Below, in pieces: positions 23,944-31,227 of a DNA stretch of 64,000 bases (positions are counted from its first letter, which is position 1; every line of letters begins with the position of its first letter). The position numbers and the translations under genes were made by a program. Location of the stretch: assembly GCA_023430045.1 (NCBI GenBank), contig JAEZCF010000121.1, forward strand, positions 24,964 through 88,963, in the 5' to 3' direction. The notes under the pieces were generated by a model. It did no database searches, was not told the DNA's origin, and worked only from the letters and a program-made list of their open reading frames with translations. Source of the stretch: Pseudomonadota bacterium (GTDB lineage: Bacteria; Pseudomonadota; Gammaproteobacteria; Xanthomonadales; Xanthomonadaceae).

Positions 23944-24420
23944 TCAGTCGCGACGCTTCTGCACGGTGATGGAGCCGGATGTCTCCAGCATCGCAAGATC
24001 GATCTCGGCATGGTCGCGGCAGTCATTGGTGCGCATGGCCACGTCGAGATCTGCCGGCGATACGTTGCAGCGCTTGAGCTCCTGCCAGTAGACCTCGCCC
24101 TTGCGTACCAGCACCACCGGCGTGCCTTCCACCATCCGGTCGAAGCGCTTCCAGCGTGCGCTCAGGAATCCCACCAGCCAGTTCAGCGACAGCAGGGTCG
24201 CAGCCAGGATGAGCCCGCCCAGCAGCGAGGTGTCCTCACCGATGAGCGAGTTCTGCACGGCGGTGCCTAACAGGACGATCACCAGGATGTCGAACGGGGT
24301 GGTCTGCCCGACCGAGCGCTTGCCACTGAGTCGTGTCATCAGCAGCACCACGACATAGACGGCAGTTGCCCGCAGCAGGAATTCGTACCACGGCATGCCC
24401 AGTTCCCACAGCTCGCTCAT
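23944..24420 (-). CDS. DUF421 (YetF-like) membrane protein
   Basis: 158 residues with three hydrophobic helices in the first half (FLLRATAVYVVVLLMTRL, PFDILVIVLLGTAVQ, LLGGLILAATLLSLNWLVGFL) and a soluble C-terminal domain. GKRSVGQTTPFDILVIVLLG and EGTPVVLVRKGEVYWQELKR are characteristic of the YetF/DUF421 family. The role is unknown. It lies 85 bases upstream of the acyl-CoA dehydrogenase-like gene on the same strand; whether it belongs to that operon is unclear. Confidence 0.82.
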   Translation of the reverse strand: MSELWELGMPWYEFLLRATAVYVVVLLMTRLSGKRSVGQTTPFDILVIVLLGTAVQNSLIGEDTSLLGGLILAATLLSLNWLVGFLSARWKRFDRMVEGTPVVLVRKGEVYWQELKRCNVSPADLDVAMRTNDCRDHAEIDLAMLETSGSITVQKRRD

Positions 24421-24498
24421 TGCGCCTCCAGGGCGTCATCGTTGGCGTGAGTTGTAGGCCAATGCCCGTAGCGGCGCGGTGAGTTCGCGGTGGCGATG

Positions 24499-25164
24499 TC
24501 AGGGCTGCAGGCGCCCTTCGGCCAGGCGCACCACCTGCTGTCCGAATACGGCCACGTCCTGCGGATCATGGCTGATCAGCAGCATGGGGATGCCGCTGTC
24601 GTCCAGCACCGTTTCCAGCTCACACCGCAGGTGCGCCCGCAGGTCGTGGTCGAGCGCGGCGAACGGCTCATCCAGCAGCAGGGCCTTCGGGCGGGTGGCC
24701 AATGCGCGTGCCAGGGCCGTGCGCTGGCGCTGGCCTCCGGACACCTGGCCGGGATACAGGTCGCCCAGGCGGTCGATGCGCAGTGCCCGCAGCCAGTAGT
24801 CGACCTGCTCGTCGCGCTGACGGCGCGAAGGATTCCACCAGGCCCGCTGCAGGCCAAAGGCCACGTTCTGGCGCACGGTCAGGTGCGGAAACAACGCGTA
24901 GTCCTGGAACACGTAACCCAGTCCGCGTTCGCGCGTGGGTACCGACACCGCTGCATCAGCGTCGAACAGCACCCGCCCGTCCAGCACGATACGGCCAGCA
25001 TCCGGACGCAGCAGCCCGGCGATGGCCTTGAGCGTGAGGCTCTTGCCGGCACCGGAAGGTCCGGACAGGACCACCTGGCGTTGCGTGCAGCCCATCCGCA
25101 CCTGCAGCTGGAAGTGTTCCCCGGCCGCGTGCAGATGGCGGCGGATGTCAAGTTCAAGCCACAT
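24499..25164 (-). CDS. modC: Molybdate ABC transporter, ATP-binding protein
   Basis: 221 residues, single ABC domain: Walker A GPSGAGKSLTLKAIAG, Q-loop VFQDYALFP, signature VSGGQRQRTALARAL, Walker B LLLDEPFAALD and H-loop LISHDPQDV. The C-terminal molybdate-binding (MOP/TOBE) domain of longer ModC proteins is absent, so feedback sensing through that domain is not possible. It overlaps modB by 11 bases. No stem-loop terminator was recognised after it; it ends the eight-gene operon. Confidence 0.88.
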   Translation of the reverse strand: MWLELDIRRHLHAAGEHFQLQVRMGCTQRQVVLSGPSGAGKSLTLKAIAGLLRPDAGRIVLDGRVLFDADAAVSVPTRERGLGYVFQDYALFPHLTVRQNVAFGLQRAWWNPSRRQRDEQVDYWLRALRIDRLGDLYPGQVSGGQRQRTALARALATRPKALLLDEPFAALDHDLRAHLRCELETVLDDSGIPMLLISHDPQDVAVFGQQVVRLAEGRLQP

Positions 25165-25837
25165 CCGGCCGCTCCTGGCGCTGGCCGCCGACCAGCCGCG
25201 CGGCGACCAGCAACACCACGATGCAGACGACCGACGTCAGCAGCACGAGGGCATTCGCGCGCCCGTCCTGGCCGGCCTGCACCGCTTCGTAGATGGCGAT
25301 GGAAAGAGTCTGCGTCCGCCCCGGAATGCTTCCGGCCACCATCAACGTGGCGCCGAACTCGCCCATCGCACGTGCGAACGCCAGCAGCAGTCCGGCCAGT
25401 ATCCCGCGCCACGCCAGTGGCAGGGTGATCCGGAAGAACACGGCCGTTTCGCTCGCGCCAAGCGTGCGCGCGGCCTGTTCCAGCTGCATGTCCACACCTT
25501 CAAAGGCGGCCCGCGCCGGCTTGAAGACCAGCGGCAGCGCGGCAACGGATGCGGCAATCACCGCTGCCTGCCAGGTGAACACCAGGTTGATGCCGAAACT
25601 GGACTGCAGCCAGGCGCCGACGGGACCATTGCGCCCGATCAGCACCAGCAGGTAGTAGCCCAGCACCGTGGGCGGCAGCACCATCGGCAACGTCAACACC
25701 GTATCCAGCAGCTCCTTGCCCGGGAACCGGCGCCGCGCCAGCAGCCAGCCCAGCGCCACGCCGATGACCAGGTCGATCGTTGTGGCCCAGCCGGCGACCT
25801 TCAGCGACAGCCCCAGCGCGGTCCAGTCCAGGTCCAT
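25154..25837 (-). CDS. modB: Molybdate ABC transporter, permease
   Basis: 227 residues with about five transmembrane helices (for example TIDLVIGVALGWLLA and TVLTLPMVLPPTVLGYYLLVLI). The cytoplasmic EAA loop is AARTLGASETAVFFRITLPLAWRGILAGLLLAFARAMGEFGAT, typical of ModB/CysTW-type permeases. It forms the channel through which ModA-delivered molybdate passes, energised by ModC. It starts 3 bases after modA ends. Confidence 0.9.
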   Translation of the reverse strand: MDLDWTALGLSLKVAGWATTIDLVIGVALGWLLARRRFPGKELLDTVLTLPMVLPPTVLGYYLLVLIGRNGPVGAWLQSSFGINLVFTWQAAVIAASVAALPLVFKPARAAFEGVDMQLEQAARTLGASETAVFFRITLPLAWRGILAGLLLAFARAMGEFGATLMVAGSIPGRTQTLSIAIYEAVQAGQDGRANALVLLTSVVCIVVLLVAARLVGGQRQERPDVA

Positions 25838-25840
25838 CGC

Positions 25841-26590
25841 TCAGGGGCTGCTGAAGCCATGGCGCCGCAGGATCGCCTGGCCCTGCGGCGAGCGCACGAA
25901 GGCGATAAAGCGCCGCGCATCGGCGGTGTTGGCGCCCTGCTTCACCACCGCCAGCGGATAGGTGATGCCGCCCTGCACCGGTACCTCGAACGCACGCACC
26001 ACACGCGTGCCGGCCGCCTGCGCATCGGTGGCGTAGACGAAGCCGGCATCGACTTCACCGCGCGCCACGTAATCCAGGGACTGGCGTACGTTCTGGGTGC
26101 TGATCATCTTCGCCTGCAGTGCCGTCCACAGCCCGGCGGACTGCAGGACACCCTGGGCGTAACGCCCGACCGGTACGCTGTCCGGGTTGCCAATGGCGAC
26201 CCGCCGCACCGGCGGCCTGGCCAACGCCTGCAGGGACGACGGCGGAGTTCCTGCCTGCGGGGGGGCCACGACCCACAAGGCGTTCTTCGCGAATACCTGG
26301 CGTGTGCCCGCCTCCACCAGCCCACCCTGCACCGCCTGGTCCATCGTTGCTTCGTCCGCCGAAGCGAACACATCCACAGGTGCACCGCGCCGGATCTGCT
26401 GCAGCAGCACGCCGGAGGCGGCGAAGTTCAGGTCCACTGTCGTGCCTGATTCGCGCTCGTAGGCCTGGGCGATCTCGCGGAAACTCTCGGTCAGGCTCGA
26501 CGCCGCCGATACAGTCAGCTCCGCCGCCACCAGCGGCGCACTGGCGAACCACATCAGCAGCAGCAGGCATCTCGTCAGGCATGTCTTCAT
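25841..26590 (-). CDS. modA: Molybdate ABC transporter, periplasmic binding protein
   Basis: 249 residues with signal peptide (CLLLLMWFASAPLVAAE). The mature N-terminus LTVSAASSLTESFREIAQAYE carries the serines that bind molybdate in ModA, followed by NFAASGVLLQQIRRGAPVDVFASADEATMD and GVLQSAGLW. It captures molybdate (or tungstate) for ModBC. The ATG at 26590 overlaps the moaE stop (TGATG). Longer readings upstream pass through moaE and moaD in another frame and are not real. Confidence 0.92.
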   Translation of the reverse strand: MKTCLTRCLLLLMWFASAPLVAAELTVSAASSLTESFREIAQAYERESGTTVDLNFAASGVLLQQIRRGAPVDVFASADEATMDQAVQGGLVEAGTRQVFAKNALWVVAPPQAGTPPSSLQALARPPVRRVAIGNPDSVPVGRYAQGVLQSAGLWTALQAKMISTQNVRQSLDYVARGEVDAGFVYATDAQAAGTRVVRAFEVPVQGGITYPLAVVKQGANTADARRFIAFVRSPQGQAILRRHGFSSP

Positions 26591-27066
26591 CACAGGTTCT
26601 CCTGGTCCTGGGTGTGGCACAGCGAGCAGCCCTCGCTCCAGACGCTGTCGCCGTCTTCGTAGTGTTCCTGTTTCCAGATCGGGCTGCGGTGCTTGACCGC
26701 CTCGATCAGTGCGCGGCACGCCCTGAACGCCTCGTCGCGGTGCGGTGCGCCGGCAGCCACCACCACCGCCACATCGCCGACCGCGAGACGGCCCTTGGCA
26801 TGCGCAACGTACAGCCTGATGCGCGGCCCGAACGCCGCGCGGGTCTCGGCCACCAGGCGCTCGAACTCGCCGAGCACCAGCGGTTCGAAGAGATCGTAGG
26901 TGATGCCGCGTACCCGCCGGCCCTGGTTGAGATCGCGGACCTTGCCGATGAACACATCGATGCCCCCAATGCCTGGATCGGACACGAAGGCGATGCCTTC
27001 TGCGGCATCGAGACCGGCATCCGCACGGTCCACCACTTTCCAGCTGTCCTGTGGCTGCATGCTCAT
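26590..27066 (-). CDS. moaE: Molybdopterin synthase catalytic subunit
   Basis: 158 residues. Features: GGIDVFIGKVRDLNQGRRVRGITYDLFEPL, HAKGRLAVGDVAVVVAAGAPHRDEAF and the catalytic region LIEAVKHRSPIWKQEHYEDG, where the lysines correspond to those that hold the MoaD thiocarboxylate. It converts cyclic pyranopterin monophosphate to molybdopterin with sulfur carried by MoaD. A C-terminal tail contains CSLC, not usual for the family. Overlaps moaD (ATGA) and modA. Confidence 0.92.
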   Translation of the reverse strand: MSMQPQDSWKVVDRADAGLDAAEGIAFVSDPGIGGIDVFIGKVRDLNQGRRVRGITYDLFEPLVLGEFERLVAETRAAFGPRIRLYVAHAKGRLAVGDVAVVVAAGAPHRDEAFRACRALIEAVKHRSPIWKQEHYEDGDSVWSEGCSLCHTQDQENL

Positions 27067-27323
27067 CCTCCACTGACCGGTGGCAGGACCGCAACGCGGC
27101 CATCTGCCGGCAAGGCTTCATGATCGCGCAGCACCTGCTGCGTGTCGGCGAAGGCCGAGTAGTCCAGCAGCTCCGCACGGAACCCCGGCCAGCGCGCCAC
27201 AAGCAGCTCGCGCAGCGCCAGCCGCAGATCGGCAACACGGGTGCCGGCGACCTCCACGATCACTTCGCGCCGCGGATCCAGGTCCGAAAACGCACCAAAC
27301 AGCTGTACCGTCACCTGTCTCAT
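27063..27323 (-). CDS. moaD: Molybdopterin synthase sulfur-carrier subunit
   Basis: 86 residues with ubiquitin-like fold (VTVQLFGAFSDL, ALRELLVARWPGF, VAVLPPVSGG). The C-terminal Gly-Gly is the site of adenylylation and thiocarboxylation. ATG 27323 overlaps the moeA stop (ATGA); a GTG two codons upstream is possible but less likely. No MoeB-type activating enzyme is present in the window. Confidence 0.88.
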   Translation of the reverse strand: MRQVTVQLFGAFSDLDPRREVIVEVAGTRVADLRLALRELLVARWPGFRAELLDYSAFADTQQVLRDHEALPADGRVAVLPPVSGG

Positions 27324-28582
27324 GCCCACTCCTGTGGAGTTATCCGCAACGGCTCGGCATGACCGAGGCCATGGACCTGCACGTGGCTGCCTCCGCTTAT
27401 CGTGTCCGTATCGGCGTCCAGCACGGCCCAGGCATTGGCGGCCAGCGACGAAGCCAGGCGGAATGATTCCTGCCCGGCCAGCACATGTACCGACAACGCG
27501 CCTTCAGCATCCAGCTCCACCCGCGCCCGCGTATGGAAGCGCAGGCCCTGCGGAACGCGCACGTCGCTCTGCAACGGAAGCGACAGCGCAGCTTCCGGCG
27601 GCAACCCCAGCATCCGGCGCAGCGCAGGCTCCACGAAGAAACGCTGCCCGACCGCGGCCGATGCCGGGTTTCCGGGCAACCCGAAATACAGGGCGCCTGT
27701 GGGAAGCCGCGCGAACAGAATAGGCTTGCCGGGACGGATGGCGACCTTGTGGAACAGGATCCGTGCGCCCCGCCCGCGCAGCGCGGCCGGAATGAAATCG
27801 TAGCGACCCGCGGACACCGCTCCGGTGCTGAGGATCACCTGTGCGCCGGCCGCGATGGCCTCATCCAGCGCACGGTCGAAGGCCTCGACCTGGTCGCCCA
27901 CCGCGCCCTGCCACGCGATGTCGCAGCCGGCGCTGCACAGGCGCGCCACAAGGTAGGGCCGGTTGCTGTCGCGGATCTGCCCCGACTCCAGCGTACGCGC
28001 CGCATCGCCGACCAGTTCGCTGCCGGTGCTGATGACCGCCGCCGCGGGCCGCCTGACCACGCTGACACGGGCGACCCCAAGGGCATGGAGCAGCGCGATC
28101 GCATTGGTTTCCAGTCGTGTTCCAGCCGGCAACAGCCGTTCGCCATCCGCCACGTCCTGGCCACGCAGGCGCACGAACTGGCCGGGCTCCACCGCCTCGC
28201 GCAGGCGGATGCGCGAAGGACGCGCGGACGCTTCGCCGATGATCTGCACCTGTTCCACCGGCACCACGCTGTCCAGTCCCCCGGGCAGACGGGCGCCCGT
28301 CATGATCTCCCACGCACCATCGCCCGCGCCGGCGGATACGTGCGCGTCGCCGGCCGCCTGCCAGCCGCGCACGTCGAATTCGCAGCCGGCGTCGATCCGC
28401 TGGCCAGTGCAACGCAGGGCGAAGCCATCCATCGCCGAGTTGTCGAAGGGCGGCAGGTCCTGCGGGCTGCGCATCGCCACCGCCAGAATCCGCCCGGCCG
28501 CATCGGCCACCTCGACGGTTTCCGCCTGCAGTGGTGCCGCCTCCGCAAGAACGGTCTCCAGCGCCTGCGCATACGCGATCAC
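27320..28582 (-). CDS. moeA: Molybdopterin molybdenumtransferase
   Basis: 420 residues starting at GTG 28582, whose GTGA overlaps the moaCB stop. Domain order: AVAMRSPQDLPPFDNSAMDGFALRC (domain with substrate contacts), GAWEIMTGARLPGGLDSVVPVEQV, then the MogA-like core with VISTGSELVG, ILSTGAVSAGRYDFIP and LPTGALYFGLPGNPASAAV, and a C-terminal beta-barrel. It inserts molybdate into adenylylated molybdopterin. The normal DNSAMDG and GNP.S motifs are intact. The ATG far upstream lies inside moaCB and is not the start. Confidence 0.92.
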   Translation of the reverse strand: MIAYAQALETVLAEAAPLQAETVEVADAAGRILAVAMRSPQDLPPFDNSAMDGFALRCTGQRIDAGCEFDVRGWQAAGDAHVSAGAGDGAWEIMTGARLPGGLDSVVPVEQVQIIGEASARPSRIRLREAVEPGQFVRLRGQDVADGERLLPAGTRLETNAIALLHALGVARVSVVRRPAAAVISTGSELVGDAARTLESGQIRDSNRPYLVARLCSAGCDIAWQGAVGDQVEAFDRALDEAIAAGAQVILSTGAVSAGRYDFIPAALRGRGARILFHKVAIRPGKPILFARLPTGALYFGLPGNPASAAVGQRFFVEPALRRMLGLPPEAALSLPLQSDVRVPQGLRFHTRARVELDAEGALSVHVLAGQESFRLASSLAANAWAVLDADTDTISGGSHVQVHGLGHAEPLRITPQEWA

Positions 28583-29589
28583 GCGTGCCCTCCACCGTCG
28601 ACCATCGCCATCGCGTGCGCCAGCAACGGTGCAAGCATGTCCAGGCACTGCGATGCGGCACGCGGGCTGCCCGGCAACGCGAAGACCAGCATGCGATCCA
28701 GCTGCACGACGTCGGCACGGCTCAGCCATGCCATGGGCGTGTGCTGTGCGCTGAGCGCGCGCAGCATCTGTGCCAGTCCGTCCGCCCGGCGGCCGCCGAG
28801 CACCTGCAGGGCTTCAGGCGCCAGGTCGCGCGGCCCCAGGCCTGTGCCACCGGTGCACAGGCACAGGCGGATGCCGTCGGCCGCGAGCGCGCGCAGGCGC
28901 GTCACCAGCGGTTCGATACCATCGGGCAACACCTCCTGCGCCACCACCTCGCCGCCCAGCGCCTGCAGGCCTTCGGCCAGCAGCGGACCGGAACGGTCTT
29001 CGCGGGTGCCTTCGCTGGCGCCATCGCTCAACGTCAGCACCGCGCAGCGTGCACCCTCCAGGCGCTGGGGTGCACGTGGCCTGTAACGCTCTGCCTCCTG
29101 CGCGTCCATGCCCTGTGGATGCACCCAGACCCCGCGCTTTCCGCCTTCCTTGAACAGCAGGCGCACACCGGTGATCTCCAGCGCGGGCTCGACAGGCTTG
29201 CTGAGGTCGTAAAGGGTGAGCAACGCCGCGTTGACCCCGGCCAGCGCCTCCATCTCCACACCGGTGCGCGCTTCGCTGGCGCATTCGCACCACACCCGGA
29301 TCGCGTGTCGTTGCGGTACCGGCGCGCAGTGCACGCGCACCAGTTCCAATGGCAGCGGATGACACAGTGGCATCAATGCCGAGGCCATCTTCGCCCCCTG
29401 CAGGCCGGCGATCTCGGCCATCACCAGGGCATCGCCCTTGGGCAGGCGACGCTCCACGATCAACGGGTAGGCCTGCGGCCCGGCCAGGAGCTCACCGACC
29501 GCCACCGCACGCCGGCGGGTCACGCGCTTGTCGCGCACATCGGCCATGTGGAAGGCCGCGCTCATTTCTTCCCCCATAGGGTTGCTCAT
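28579..29589 (-). CDS. moaCB: Bifunctional MoaC-MoaB/Mog molybdenum cofactor protein
   Basis: 336 residues fusing two enzymes. Residues about 10-165 are MoaC (cyclic pyranopterin monophosphate synthase): ALMPLCHPLPLELVRV, VEMEALAGVNAALLTLYDLSK with the catalytic lysine. Residues about 180-330 are MoaB/MogA: CAVLTLSDGASEGTREDRSG, LCLCTGGTGLGPRDLAPEAL and LVFALPGSPRAA. MoaC follows MoaA in ring formation; the Mog half adenylylates molybdopterin before MoeA acts. ATG 29589 overlaps the moaA stop. Fused MoaCB is known in some bacteria; it explains the absence of separate moaC and mog genes here. Confidence 0.9.
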   Translation of the reverse strand: MSNPMGEEMSAAFHMADVRDKRVTRRRAVAVGELLAGPQAYPLIVERRLPKGDALVMAEIAGLQGAKMASALMPLCHPLPLELVRVHCAPVPQRHAIRVWCECASEARTGVEMEALAGVNAALLTLYDLSKPVEPALEITGVRLLFKEGGKRGVWVHPQGMDAQEAERYRPRAPQRLEGARCAVLTLSDGASEGTREDRSGPLLAEGLQALGGEVVAQEVLPDGIEPLVTRLRALAADGIRLCLCTGGTGLGPRDLAPEALQVLGGRRADGLAQMLRALSAQHTPMAWLSRADVVQLDRMLVFALPGSPRAASQCLDMLAPLLAHAMAMVDGGGHA

Positions 29590-30608
29590 CCTCCGATCGA
29601 AGCCAGGTGCGGCACCAGACCGGTGCGGCCCTGGTGCAGCCCGTGCCCGGCCGCTTTCAGGCCGAGCTGGGTGGAAATACGTTCCCGCAGTTCGTCCTGG
29701 TCGGCATCGGACTGCAGCAGGGGGCGCAGCGGTACGCCGAATTCGCCGAACAGACACAGGCGCAGGTCGCCCGTGGCGGTCACCCGCAGACGGTTGCAGC
29801 CCTGGCAGAAATCACGTGCGTAGGGTGCGATGACGCCGAGCGTGCCACGATGATCCGGGTGCGCGTACTCACGCGCCGGACCCGCATCAGCCGCGCGCGG
29901 ACGTTCGCTCCAGCCTGCTGCCAGCAGTTGTGCCTGCACCTGTCCGGCACGCAGGTGGTGCTGCTGGAAGTACGTTTCGTTCTCACCGGTACGCATCAGT
30001 TCGATGAAGCGCACACTCACCGGGCGATCGCGCAGGAAGGCCATCCATTGCGGCAGGTCATCCTCATTGAGGCCACGCAGCAGCACCGCGTTCAACTTGA
30101 TTGATTCGATGCCCAGCGCCTGCGCCACCTCCAGGCCACGCAGGATCTCCGGCAGCCGGTCGTGTCCGGTGATCGCGTGGAAACGACTACGGTCCAGGCT
30201 GTCCACGCTGACATTGAGCGCGGTGAGCCCGGCGGCGTGCCAACCCGGCAGCCGGCGCGGCAGCAGCGTTCCGTTGGTGGTGATGGCCACCTTGCGGATG
30301 CCGGGCACCTGCGCAACGGCCTCGATGATCTGTTCAAGATCCTTGCGCAGGCTGGGCTCGCCACCCGTCAGTCGGATCTTGTGCATCCCCAGCGCAGCAA
30401 ACGCACGCACGAGCCGCGCGATCTCGTCCACGCCCAGGAAGCGCGGCCGGCCATCGGCCTGGTATCCATCAGGGAGGCAGTAACCGCAGCGGAAATTGCA
30501 GGCTTCGGTCAGCGACAGGCGCAGGTAGGGGAAGCGGCGCCCGAACCCGTCATGGAGCAGGCCCGCCGCGTGTCGCGCGGTCGCCTGGAAATTGCCGTCT
30601 GCCGCCAT
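29586..30608 (-). CDS. moaA: GTP 3',8-cyclase (radical SAM)
   Basis: 340 residues. The radical-SAM cluster motif is Cys37-x3-Cys41-x2-Cys44 in EACNFRCGYC; the second [4Fe-4S] ligands are DFCQGCNRLRVTATGDLRLCLF; the C-terminus ends in Gly-Gly as needed. It makes 3',8-cyclo-GTP, the first step to molybdenum cofactor. ATG 30608 has GGAGGG 5 bases before it, better than the ATG 11 codons upstream. First of eight coupled genes, so its promoter controls the operon; no riboswitch was recognised. Confidence 0.92.
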   Translation of the reverse strand: MAADGNFQATARHAAGLLHDGFGRRFPYLRLSLTEACNFRCGYCLPDGYQADGRPRFLGVDEIARLVRAFAALGMHKIRLTGGEPSLRKDLEQIIEAVAQVPGIRKVAITTNGTLLPRRLPGWHAAGLTALNVSVDSLDRSRFHAITGHDRLPEILRGLEVAQALGIESIKLNAVLLRGLNEDDLPQWMAFLRDRPVSVRFIELMRTGENETYFQQHHLRAGQVQAQLLAAGWSERPRAADAGPAREYAHPDHRGTLGVIAPYARDFCQGCNRLRVTATGDLRLCLFGEFGVPLRPLLQSDADQDELRERISTQLGLKAAGHGLHQGRTGLVPHLASIGG

Positions 30609-30722
30609 CCACCCTCCGTCGGCGCGCCCCGTGCACGCCATGTCCGCAGCCTACGCGCTGGCATGTGGTGACGGGATGACCGGCTGGGAGGATGAACCCG
30701 CTGCGCCAACGATCGGGTGGCG

Positions 30723-31058
30723 TCACCGCAGCCCCGGCACTGCGTTGCCGAGCAGGCCACGGCGCCTGAACCACCATTCCAGCGGCAGCGTCACCAGCGG
30801 TGGAATTGCCGCCAGCACTGCAAGCAATGCGGCCCACCACGGCCAGCGCAGCCGCACCGCCGCGATCACCGAGACCACGACATAGAGGACGAAGGCCACG
30901 CCGTGCAGGCGTCCGAACAGCCAGACCAGCGCGTCGTTGCCGACCGGACCGTACTTGAGCCACATGCCGGCGAGCAGGCCGGCCCACGTCAGCGCTTCGA
31001 AGAACGCGGCCCACGCGAACGCGCGGCCCCAGGCACTGAGGGGAGAGAGGGATTTCAA
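30723..31058 (-). CDS. DUF3817 family membrane protein
   Basis: 111 residues, three hydrophobic helices (AFAWAAFFEALTWAGLLAGMWLKY, LHGVAFVLYVVVSVIAAVRL, WWAALLAVLAAIPPLVTLPLEW) and an Arg-rich tail. The pattern EA.T......GM..KY.......V...GR.HG matches DUF3817. Role unknown. 114 bases separate it from moaA on the same strand; it may or may not share a promoter. Confidence 0.8.
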   Translation of the reverse strand: MKSLSPLSAWGRAFAWAAFFEALTWAGLLAGMWLKYGPVGNDALVWLFGRLHGVAFVLYVVVSVIAAVRLRWPWWAALLAVLAAIPPLVTLPLEWWFRRRGLLGNAVPGLR

Positions 31059-31127
31059 GCGTCAGCTCCAGACCGGACGAAAACGCCAATGATACGCATC
31101 CGCGTGATGCAACGCTGTCTTGCCGCG

Positions 31128-31227
31128 CAGCGGGGCAGAGCCCCACCACCTACCGGTGTGTATCACGTAGAGCCGGGCTCTGCCCGGCTGAGGCATTTCG
31201 ATGCAGCGGGGCAGAGCCCCGCTCTAC
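31128..31227. repeat. Three SMAG-type REP hairpins
   Basis: Units are at about 31128-31152 (minus), 31167-31189 (plus; GTAGAGCCGGGCTCTGCCC...) and 31205-31227 (minus; GTAGAGCGGGGCTCTGCCC...). Each has a GTAG head (the first GTAGGT) and a GGGCTCTGCCC core. The last one overlaps the stop codon of the hybrid kinase gene. They fill most of the 31059-31223 gap. Confidence 0.88.

Noticed and set aside
27485..29086. A 533-codon open frame on the plus strand
   Set aside because: Antisense to moeA and moaCB, with repetitive Arg/His/Gln composition typical of spurious frames.
30609..30722. Moco riboswitch upstream of moaA
   Set aside because: The leader is short and no convincing multi-helix fold with the expected conserved loops was found.
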